Source: Marisa cornuarietis
Lineage: Eukaryota; Mollusca; Gastropoda; Architaenioglossa; Ampullariidae
Assembly: GCA_004794655.1 (NCBI GenBank)
Contig: SMMW01000046.1
Span: forward strand, 9,411,501 to 9,475,500
Direction: 5' to 3'
Length of the DNA stretch: 64,000 nt
Positions 37,699 through 46,704 of the stretch are shown here, piece after piece (position 1 is the stretch's first letter; each line of letters starts with the position of its first letter). Both the position numbers and the translations under genes were made by a program. Below the pieces are notes generated by a model, which did not search any database, was not told the origin of the DNA, and saw nothing but the letters and a program-made list of their open reading frames with translations.

Positions 37699-37767
37699 GG
37701 ACAAACATTTGACCAAGTTTGACCACGACGGTTAAATATAAACGTTGTCAAACTTGGACAAATGTCC
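37699..37767. repeat. Inverted repeat (hairpin)
   Basis: GGACAAACATTTGACCAAGT at 37699 pairs with the reverse complement of ACTTGGACAAATGTCC ending at 37767. Arms are about 23-26 nt around an AT-rich loop. Confidence 0.6.
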
Positions 37768-38059
37768 AGCTAGGAAGGACCTTGATAACACGTTCACATA
37801 AAGGTCATATAAGAATGTGTCAGATGGGGACATACTAGACAGTATGTTCAGTTAAGATCATGCACCACAGCCGCATACAAAGAGCCTGAGACCTAAACAC
37901 ACTCGACTTTGGGTGCACAAGAAAATGGGCGCTACTAGAGACGTAAGCCACATGCCTGTCAACCAAAAACGTGTATAGAGAATAAAACGCTCACGTGACT
38001 GGTGCTATCAATCTTAAGAAAAGTAGTCACGTGAACTTACTATTGTTGGGGAGGGAGGT

Positions 38060-38277
38060 AAGACCGCACTTATCTCGGGACTAGATTTTGTGAGGGGGAG
38101 GGGTGGTGGTGTCCATCTTCTCACTACCTTACCTACACCCTCAAAGAAGCCTGGTACTCACTTAACAGCGAGATCAATTAGGGTAAGGTTCGCTGCGTCA
38201 CACGGGTATCGAACCTATTATGTGCGTGCCTTCGGATTCGCACTCCCCTGCTCTAACCGCCAGGCTATCAGTTTCCC
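38060..38277 (-). mobile_element. tRNA-derived SINE
   Basis: The minus strand shows a head with an A box (TAGCCTGGCGGTTAGAG at 38251-38267) and a B box (AGGTTCGATACC at 38205-38216). The body extends to about 38060. The lower boundary is approximate. Confidence 0.7.
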
Positions 38278-38348
38278 AATTATTTATCTTAGGAAAAAAC
38301 GGACCGCTTACCCTTTGACTATGTATCTATTTATGAATATATATATGT

Positions 38349-38357
38349 TTGTGTGTG

Positions 38358-38446
<89 letters not shown>
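38349..38446. repeat. (GT)n-(GTGC)n-(GT)n microsatellite
   Basis: A long GT array interrupted by about seven GTGC tetranucleotides, about 98 bases in all. Confidence 0.95.
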
Positions 38447-38447
<1 letters not shown>

Positions 38448-39821
38448 ATTGTTAGAAATCTCAAGGGTTGGCTTTCATAAATGTATCATCATCTTCCCAC
38501 ACAGAATAAGGCTCAGAAAGTCCGCTCTCCCACTGTAATTTATGTCCGGAAAGGACTCAAGACGATTCATGCGGCCTACCCCAGCGTCGTTAACTGAATG
38601 ACTCGGCCGCGGCCTGTATTATCAATAGCAAAGGTCAGATATGCAGCCCTAAAAGCCCCAGCAAATAAACGATAAATTAAGCACGCCTCCACACACTGCC
38701 TTAATATCCAACGATTTATGTCGCCTTCTCCCATTGCAAACAGTAAGCAGGGAGCAGTCGCACTGCCAGCTCAAAAACGTATTATTTTGTTGTTGAGCAA
38801 AACCGAAGAAATATCTCACTACTCAGCCTTTGTCAACAGCCTTCATACAACACCAACAACACTGGTCAAAGGACACTTCGTGTCAACATTTACTCCGGTG
38901 TAAGTCTGGAACTCGCCTCTATGAATATTGAGGTAAAATTTCCTTCTGTGTCCAGAATCAAGAGCAGAAACTGACCAAGCAAAGCCACACACCTACGTCT
39001 CTCGAATTTGTTTGTCTTCTTGTTTACGCGAAACACTTGCGCTCTTTTGTGGTTAGTACAGGGTGGATAACAATAAACGCAATAACCGTGAGATGAACTT
39101 GTTTACGTCGATGTTTGTATTAGGACACCATATCCTAATTCTCGCAGACTGTACTAGAAGTTAAAAGCAAATTCAAGCGAAGTGAGAGCTAATGGTGGAC
39201 GCAAGGGAAAGGGAGTTTGACAGCACCAACGGTATGGACAAATAAACATACGTAGAGAAAGAGAGTGAGTGTGTGTGTGTGGCACGGAGAAATAAACATA
39301 CATAGAAGGAGAGAGAGAGAGTGAGAGAGAAAAACCAAGAGACAGGGACAAATCGAGTCCGAGACGGAAAAATGTCTCTCTCTTCCTTGATGACTTCCTT
39401 CGTTAAGTAGTGCGACCTTTTTTCCCTGTGTTCTCTGTTTCATTGCTGTCGGTCTCCGAGTTCAAATTAGAATCTACTTTCGTAGATGACCTTTGAAGAT
39501 TTTTGTACCCCAGTCGATGAGGCTTTCCTCTTCATTTAAAAATCGCCTTACAGCTGTCCCTTTGTTGTCGAGCGCTTAATGAGAGGGAATAATTTTCTCT
39601 GACGGTAAGTTGTCAAGCCTCTGTGTCCCAGGACTTGACATTTTTGTTTTTGAACAGATCATACGTGCGTACACCGATTATTAATTTGTACTTTTACGGT
39701 GTCCAATGAAAATGCAGTATTTTAAATAGCTTAAAATGATGATTGATTTTCATCGACGCTGCAATAGACTTTTTCTAATTATGTGCGCGAATGATATGCG
39801 CAGAAGTTTATCGTATTTGGT

Positions 39822-39829
39822 ACTTCCGG
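39822..39829 (+). promoter_or_regulatory. ETS-type promoter motif
   Basis: ACTTCCGG, the reverse complement of CCGGAAGT, lies 8 bases before the ATG at 39837. ETS/GABP sites of exactly this form cluster at transcription starts of TATA-less housekeeping genes. A single occurrence is only suggestive. Confidence 0.4.
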
Positions 39830-39836
39830 TGCTAGT

Positions 39837-39938
39837 ATGGCTGAAGCACAAACAAAGCACACTTCTCTGCAGATTGATGAAGCCCTGAATATTTCGTTCA
39901 GAGAGGAAAAGCTATTTCCAAAATGTTACCAAACACAG
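39837..39938 (+). CDS. Small-gene exon 1 (GC-donor version)
   Basis: 34 codons from ATG to a CAG|GCAAGC junction. With the alternative GT donor the exon ends at 39950 and adds four residues (ASVN). Unspliced, the frame meets a stop soon after. Confidence 0.45.
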
Positions 39939-41077
39939 GCAAGCGTGAACGTGAGGCCTGGTACAAGTATTTAATATAACAAAATAAGCTTGAGTCTCCC
40001 CCCTCTCTCTCTCTCTTTCTCTCACACACCCACACCTACATACACACACATTAAAAGATCTCAAATGTGCAATAAGCTAAGCATCTTGCATTAAAAGCAT
40101 TAAGAAATTAAGACATGCAATAATATGTCATGCTACTGTTGTTCACTTTACTCATTAATGTTGTATTTGAGATGTACTGAATCTCCGCTGTTAAGTTGAA
40201 ACTTACTGTTTGGGGGACGGGGGAAATCTGCCAGAAACAAATGGTCATTTCTGTAAAAGTAGGCTACACCTGTTAAAATTTATGTTTATATCTTTAAATT
40301 TTGTTGAGCAGTTAAAAATGAGTGGTAGGAGTGGATCATGGGAGTGAGGGGCTGGAATTTTTTTTCTTTGCTTGAGAATGTCACGTAAGATTTTCCATTT
40401 CTTATGCTTGTTACACAGGACTGGCTTAAATCGCTTTATTTCAGTAATTAATGATAATTATGACAGTTGATAAAACGTGGACGTCTTTTATTTTGGACAT
40501 AATGACTGAACAAATCAAGGTGGAGGTTTGTGAAAGGGGCAACGACGTTTGGATGTTCGTGCACGCGTAGAAGAAGCGAATCCCCTAAGTCATTAAAAGA
40601 GTCACTTCAGGGATGTTAGTTCTTAACCTCTCTGACCACCTACCCCCCTCATCTGACCCGATGACTCTGTTGTCTGCTTCATCTTCCTGTGGCTCTGCTT
40701 CCGGCTATTTGGTTTCAGCCAATACGCCGTTCTTGTATATGCTATATATATGTTAAAACTCGGAGACAGCAGTCACAGAAAATAATTATGTTTACGATTT
40801 CGCCAATCAAGTCCATCGAAGAGCAGCCCTACTTTAGCAAATATTTTTCCTCTGAGCTTATAAAATAAATATTAGTGTATGTCAATCTGGTCGGTTGTTG
40901 CAGGTTTATCGGCGTGTTTGTGCATATGGTGATGAAAAGAGAGTCGTGGACAATGCAAAACGTTACTCTGAAATGTTATGTGTCCTTTCAGACCACAAGG
41001 CAATAAGACCTGAATGTTTGATAGAGTTTCTCACAATGACGATGAAAACAATGTCTTATGATGGGCCAGTTTCATAA
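39837..41077 (+). CDS. Candidate two-exon gene, small protein of unknown function
   Basis: I do not recognise the family. Exon 1 starts at ATG 39837 (MAEAQTKHTSLQIDEALNIS, then FREEKLFPKCYQTQ). Exon 2 (40904-41077) follows a good TTGTTGCAG acceptor (VYRRVCAYGDEKRVVDNAKR, then YSEMLCVLSDHKAIRPECLI, ending MSYDGPVS) and a TAA stop. Two phase-0 donors are possible: a GC donor in CAG|GCAAGC after 39938 (91 residues) or GTGAGG after 39950 (95 residues). The protein would be soluble and mixed-charge, with three or four Cys and no signal peptide. An ETS-type motif precedes the ATG, and ATTAAA lies 17 bases after the stop. Codon composition looks coding, but with no homology seen this remains a prediction. 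Confidence 0.5.
40904..41077 (+). CDS. Small-gene exon 2
   Basis: 57 codons plus TAA after a pyrimidine-rich acceptor. Contains the runs DEKRVVDNAKRYSEMLCVL and RPECLIEFLTMTMKTM, which look like two amphipathic helices. Confidence 0.5.
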   Translation, partial: VYRRVCAYGDEKRVVDNAKRYSEMLCVLSDHKAIRPECLIEFLTMTMKTMSYDGPVS

Positions 41078-42460
41078 TTATTTTCTTGGCATTATTAAAG
41101 GGTAGGATAAAGCTGTAATGATTCCATTAAAGTGTCGGCACCAAGAATGAGACGGCTAACGATCCCATAGCTCGTGAAGAAATTCCGCGATGGCGGAACC
41201 CAATCAAATTAAGATGTGACGTCTCCCAGGAGACCATCATGATGACGAACAAAGGCTAGATGAAAAAGATACTATACTCTACATTCAAGACAAAATTTTG
41301 GTCGTGTGAAAGAAAATCATCTTATGGCATCAGTGTATCAAAAAGAAAATGAAGTAAGTATACCCTTTTCTGAAAACAGTAAAAGGAAGACCATAAAATT
41401 ACTTACCAAAGAGTTGCCCAGTGTGCGTTGTTTTGCAAAGTCTTTTATCATAATGACAAAGTTCAGGGTAGGATATTAAGAGAAAATGTCAGGTGATGTA
41501 TCGTCTGAATAGACTTTCATAACGGTAAAGAAAACCAGTCTAGAAAATCAACTATGAAACAGCAGCCGGGGATGTTGTCTCGCTATAGACCTTTTACTAA
41601 ACACAAGAGCTCTCGAGGATCCGCAGGTGTAGCATAGAAAAGAAGCGGATGAGAAACAAACTAAAGATGCAGATTATTTTCACGTAATAAAATGTTTTGC
41701 CATAAAAAGGCGGAAATGGACGAAAACACTTACGGGGTAGGAGGATTTCTAAAAATTCCCATTGAGGTCGGCACCCACGAGCCTGTGCAAATAGACAAGC
41801 AGGAGGGACGGTGTATGGGGTAACGGAAGCAAGACATTTCCATCAAGAAGAAAAATTCTGTTTCCTGTTTGGGGACAAAAACCTTGAAGGATAACTTATT
41901 TTTACTGGAGTCTCTCACTGCTGTCTCTAAAGGGTGTTGTCACGGACCGGGTCACTGACCTCGTTCCCAAAAGTCGCTGGTGTGAGCGCGAGGACAGCGC
42001 GAGGAGGGAAGGGTGTGGGGCAGGATGACGTCAAAGTGAGAATGACGTTGTGAGATTGAATGCGTAATAGACTGGAAGAGAGTGTCGTCTGCTGAAGGCG
42101 AGAGAAGTCAGGTTCTGTCAGACAGCGCGACAATAACTGTGTGAGAGAGTAGCGAGTATGACGATGTATATAAAAAACGGTAAAGATGCTCTCCTAACCT
42201 TCTCAGGATGTTGGAGACCACATGTCACGTACTCTTAGCGGACACGCGCACTCTTTCAAAATAACACAGGATCGCTTCAGTTCAGGACGTCCCTTCCCGG
42301 ACACATACTTATTTTACAAAATAAACGACAAGAAATTTATCAGATACACAACAACTCTGCCCCTAGGCAGTCAGTCAAATCAATACTCAGTGAAAATATA
42401 CGACTACAAGTAGAATAATGGCATAACAATTAATGTAGTTACGAAACTAAGCACTTTCAA
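41078..42460. other. Intergenic, no gene recognised
   Basis: Apart from a possible ATTAAA polyadenylation signal for the preceding small gene (41094-41099), I see no gene or element here. Confidence 0.55.
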
Positions 42461-42469
42461 GTTGTAAAT

Positions 42470-42810
42470 AATTATTAGACCGCTCACAGGCAGGTTTTCT
42501 ACTTTCTAACCTGCACGCAGGCAAATCTCTAGCAGTCTCTAAACTGCATACACTTAAATCCACACTGGTTAATAGACCGCATACAAGCAAGTCTTCAATA
42601 GTTTCTCTAAACTGTCTACACTTATGTCCACAATAATTAACCGACTGCACGCAAGCAAGTCTTCAATGTACCAGACTGCACACACAGGCAAGCCCTCAAA
42701 AGTTACCAGACCGCACACAGGCAAGTCCTCAAAAGTTACCAGACCGCACACAGGCAAGTCCTCAAAAGTTACCAGACCGCACACAGGCAAGTCTTCAGCA
42801 GTCTCAATAC
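42470..42810. repeat. 33-bp minisatellite with degenerate flanking copies
   Basis: Perfect units beginning ACCAGACCGCACACAGGCAA start at 42705, 42738 and 42771. A 35-bp version starts at 42670. Older diverged copies (CTGCACGCAAGCAAGTCTTC and similar) extend back to about 42470. Minus-frame open reading through it gives a repeated LPVCGLVTFED string, with no other coding evidence. Confidence 0.85.
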
Positions 42811-43649
42811 TGCTTACACCTTCAAATGTACTGTAGTTACTAAAGCCTCTAACTCAACTGTTCCGTCTCAACACCTGGTAGATGAAGGTGGAAGATACCA
42901 ACTAGGGTACGTAAACACCCTTTAACTGGACTAATGCCAAAAGAAAGTCTTACTTTCTGTTCTGTACGCCGCGTCTCATGGAAGTCCGGCGTTCCCCGAT
43001 AGCTCACGCGTCTGCCCTGCGTTAGAGGTCTCCCCGGACCCAACGGTTGGTGCACAAGGACTTGACTATCTTCGGCTCACTGCTCGGGTACACGAATACC
43101 GAGACGACCCTCCCCTCAGTCGGTGGGTTGTCTTCGTTGTAACCGGTGGTGGTGGAGCTCAGTCGCTCGACACACGGATTCGACTCTTACCGCCCTCTCG
43201 CCAGCTCCGGTTGTTCAGTCTCGCTTTGGCAACCTTCCTTCAGCGTGGCGCTTGTTCTCCGCATACAGCAGCAGAACGGCGTAGAATCTCCAGTATCAGC
43301 TCGGCTTTAGTAAAAGTTGGTCAACTGGAACAGCATCAGCAGCAGCAGCAGCCCACTGGCCACTTAGGGTCGGGATTATATACACACACCCCTGTCATAA
43401 ACAGACCAGGTGTATGCACTGTATGACCCGTGCGTGAAGTTCGATAATTTCTTGGCTCACGCTTTCCAGGGAATTTATGCAACAGCAGTAGCTTACTGAC
43501 TGTGGTTGGGATCAAAATACCCACACCTGTCACCCAGGACCAGGTGTGAGCTCTGCTAAACTCGCGGTCCATGCTTTCTAAGGAATACATTTGACACATC
43601 AACAACATGTTATGTTCTACCCCCATCCCCACTCTACCCCCTTATCCGC

Positions 43650-43815
43650 TACACCACACTTTTTCGGGGTAAGGTTGTTCATCTTCTCTCCCTGTTTTAG
43701 CTTTCCACAGCGTTTTTTAGAGCCAGGTACCCACACAACTTGGCCGACGAGTATCGAACCCGGCTTTCCTCTGGGTTCGGACTCCAGTGCGTTAACCACT
43801 CGACTATTCGCTTCC
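43650..43815 (-). mobile_element. tRNA-derived SINE
   Basis: The minus strand has an A-box region CGAATAGTCGAGTGGTTAAC (about 43792-43811) and a B box GGGTTCGATACTC (43749-43761). The body continues to lower coordinates. It is not scored as a functional tRNA because the cloverleaf cannot be completed. Confidence 0.7.
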
Positions 43816-44320
43816 TCAATGATACAGTTTACATTTCTAAAAAGAGTTTAGACGATGATGATGATGATGTTCATTTATAATGCGCAGGTATGCGCAGAAT
43901 GCTCATTGTACAGCAAAAACAGAAATGAAGGAAAAACAAATGAAACAACTGAAAAGTATAAAAAAAATAATAAAGACAGAAGTGGTGCTTGGTTGTTGAA
44001 ATCCTTCTTAAGTAAACAAATGAGTCTTCAGTCTTTTCCGAAACGTTTAAATACTTTTAAGCAGGATGAGTGCAAATTTGATGTGAGTCACGAGAACATA
44101 AAATATTTGCCGACGAGGTGTATTGGTTGGAATATTATAAGAGACTACTCATGCACGATCAAGGTATGGCTAATCATAGACTTTAGAGAGAAAAGGACTA
44201 ACGACTCGAGCGCGGGAACAAATAACTTGCGACGCGCACGCGCTGGCTTTTCCATCCCTTCGCCTTTTCCGGTTTCGCTTACACAGTGCGTCTCAGAGCT
44301 ATTGTTGTAATTAATTTGAC

Positions 44321-44437
44321 ATGCCAGGCACTAGCTGTGCGATTCCAGGCTGCCCAGCATGCAAAAGTCGACACAAAGGTTTAGCATTTTTCAGCATACG
44401 ACGACGACGAGAAAATCAAAACTGGGAAAAAGAATAA
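44321..44437 (+). pseudogene. Truncated THAP-type zinc finger, copy 2
   Basis: Open from ATG for 38 codons: MPGTSCAIPGCPACKSRHKG, LAFFSIRRRRENQNWEKE, then TAA. This is the N-terminal half of a THAP domain (C-x4-C, basic stretch, GLAFF, W). The second half, with the Cys-x2-His-Phe pair, is deleted relative to copy 1. It might still make a short peptide but not a folded finger. Confidence 0.7.
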
Positions 44438-44586
44438 TTCGACTTTCCAGTGGTTATGACTATTGCTGTACCAGATCAAAAGATGTAAAAATAATCGAAC
44501 TATTAATCACCTAGTATAATAGCAACATTTATCCAGCACTGGTGCCTTGAAAGTGCTGAGTGCTGGATATGGTTCGTATTAGAGAG

Positions 44587-44644
44587 TTAGAGAGAGAGAG
44601 AGAGAGAGCGCGCGCGCGTGTGTGTGTGTGAGAGAGAGAGAGAG
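44587..44644. repeat. Compound GA/GC/GT/GA microsatellite
   Basis: Four dinucleotide runs in series inside THAP element copy 2. Copy 1 has only a short GAGAGTGAG remnant at the corresponding place. Confidence 0.85.
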
Positions 44645-45689
44645 AATAGAATAAATAACCTATTATAATATTTAATATGTTATAATATAGCCAACAGAAG
44701 ATAAAAGAAGAATTGAGAAGTAAATGGCATGATTAACATGAATAGGATTACTTAAATTCAAACCCTATTTAGCAATAAATCATTTTAAAATACATTAGAA
44801 CATTATCTTAATGTGAATGTGTTTTATAACAACATCGTTAAAAAATCAATAAAGAAGGATTTAAATGTGTTACAAAATAAATAGAGTTTAAGGCATGCTC
44901 CTCAGGGCCTTAGTCTCAATTAATATTTAAGAAATGACAAACTCGCTACAAACCGCTCTCTGTATCACTTAGACAATGAGCCAGAGAGCGAGAGCTTGTT
45001 GACAATACTATTAATTTGACTTTAAAATAAATACAAATACTACGATACAACGCTGTGTTTGAGCGGAAATATTGTACATTATGATTCATGTATTAAAATA
45101 TATATTAAAGCATTCTTACTAAGAGGAATTTTTCAATATCAAAGCATTCCATGATGTACTCGCGGATACACAACAAAGAGAGCGGAAGCTGGCTGTCAAT
45201 GGTATCGGCGAGTATACAGCCGACGGGAGTTGAGCCAGCGCTGGCCCACTACAAGCGCGCTAAGATGGCTGTCCTTCTTTCTCTAAAGTCTATGATACAA
45301 CGGGCCTCCTTTCAACAATCAGATTCACACAAGCTTTAGATGTGTACTTCGAGAACGGAAAACAGGAATTGAACTAATTTGGAAAAATAGCATTTTGCAT
45401 AAACCTTTAGCAAGTAATAACAAAAATAATTAGTGTTCCACTAGACCTTTAAAATGTAAGAGAAAATATGTAGCAATATACAAAAGTCGATTAGACGTTT
45501 TTCTCACATAAATATCATAGTTGAAGTAATGCCTTTAACTAGGAAAAAGATTTACAATGTTCAAAATTATAAACACAAATTTTAAATGCTCTGAAGGTAT
45601 TATAAAGGTGTTAACTCAACCATCACAGTCGTGGTGAAAGGCATTTCTCTTTATATACGACACTCAGGTATTACGTATAATTATGCTTA

Positions 45690-46200
45690 ATATTAATCAG
45701 ATTTATATAGCGCATTTCCCAACACGAAGGCCATTCTAAATACTGGGGGCCAAAGAAGGAGAAACAGAGACGGCTGAGCGTCTCCAGTCTGATACATGGA
45801 ACAGAGAGACAACCGGCGTGGGCCAAGCGAACTGACCTGCGAGGCTGGTATGGCAACAAAAGCTCATAGACTGGGGCAAGGCCATGAACAACACGATAGC
45901 AAATCATGGCGATCTTGATTGAATTCGATGCGAGCCTGAACTGGTAGCCAGTGGAGATCACGCAGAAGCGGTGTGGCTTGGTCAGCCTTCCGGAATACAA
46001 TGTGGGCAGAAGTGTTCTGAGCTCTCTGGAGCTTGTCAAGCAGAGGCCTAGGAAGATCTATGAACAATGAGTGACTGTAGTCGAGTCTGGACAACACAAA
46101 TGCTGACATAGGCTGCTTGATGGAGGCAACAGAGAGATGTCTGATGAGGCGGATCTTGGGCAGTTCGAGAAAGATGGATTTACAAGCTGAGTTGGCAGGA
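45690..46200 (-). mobile_element. CR1/L2-type LINE, 3' fragment
   Basis: The minus strand encodes the C-terminal part of a non-LTR reverse transcriptase: SAFVLSRLDYSHSLFIDLP, LLDKLQRAQNTSAHIVFRKA, TPLLRDLHWLPVQARIEF. After a frameshift it continues with ICYRVVHGLAPVYELLLPYQ and the end of the ORF. It finishes with GGAAATGCGCTATATAAATC, a 3' end typical of such elements. It sits just downstream of the annexin stop codon. Confidence 0.8.
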
Positions 46201-46578
46201 TTATATAAAGATATTATAGATCTAGATTTATCTGTGTGTACAATTAGCCATTAATTAGATGCCCATTAACTGAAGCGTTCTTTAGCAAGAAGTTGCTCGT
46301 GAGAGTATTCTTGGATGAAGTTCATAACATCACTATGCAGAAGCGTCCCTCTTCCTGTTGCTAGAGGCACGTCATATGGATGGTGGGGCCATGCACAAGG
46401 TCTGCGAGTGTACAGTGAACTGGTAGTAGGGGCTGGGGCCGAAGGTTTTCACGGTGTTTCTTTCTCAAATGACAATTGCCAGTCCAAGACCAGAAGTTTT
46501 CATCACAATCCTCAGGAGACATTAGGAATAGTGATAGGGCGCAGCGACATGTGTGACTGTCTCCTAACACCGCGAGCT

Positions 46579-46704
46579 TCACTTCTTGTCGACTATTTTT
46601 AGCAAAGCCTCCCTGTTGTCTTCTTTTGTCTCCTTTTCAATGGCCTCCCGCAGAGAGCGTCCGTGTCTTTCCTGGAACTTGGCTTTGATCGCCGGAAGAT
46701 CGAC
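46579..46704 (-). CDS. Annexin terminal exon (core 2 repeat 4, second half)
   Basis: 42 codons including TGA, starting in phase 0 after CGCAG. Reads VDLPAIKAKFQERHGRSLRE, AIEKETKEDNREALLKIVDKK. Matches the usual annexin C-terminus in length and in the I/L-xx-I-K pattern. Confidence 0.92.
   Translation of the reverse strand, partial: VDLPAIKAKFQERHGRSLREAIEKETKEDNREALLKIVDKK

Larger units (their letters stand above)
32491..38059. other. Intergenic, no gene recognised
   Basis: Contains a short minisatellite (about 34345-34432), a GT array (34574-34620), an AT/GT/GA microsatellite (about 36650-36692), a 43-bp tandem repeat (37175-37330) and a hairpin (37699-37767). No exon with family similarity was seen. 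Confidence 0.6.
44173..45296 (+). mobile_element. THAP-domain DNA element, copy 2, with terminal inverted repeats
   Basis: 1124 bp. The left end reads ATCATAGACTTTAGAGAGAA. The reverse complement of the right end reads ATCATAGACTTTAGAGAAAG, followed on both sides by AAGGAC. The interior carries a truncated THAP finger, then AT-rich non-coding DNA with a GA/GC/GT microsatellite, and ends in GCGCTGGCCCACTACAAGCG. Copy 1 at 24519-25577 is colinear. A THAP finger inside an inverted-repeat element suggests a P-like superfamily, non-autonomous derivative. No 8-bp target duplication was found at the ends. Confidence 0.75.

Noticed and set aside
42569..42790. Repeated LPVCGLVTFED protein
   Set aside because: It is an in-frame reading of a 33-bp minisatellite with degenerate flanks; no start context or homologue pattern.
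42470..42810. CRISPR-like regular repeats
   Set aside because: The units are directly tandem without unique spacers and the genome is eukaryotic.
43749..43811. Possible genuine tRNA gene on the minus strand
   Set aside because: A and B boxes are present, but acceptor and anticodon stems do not close and a SINE body follows.
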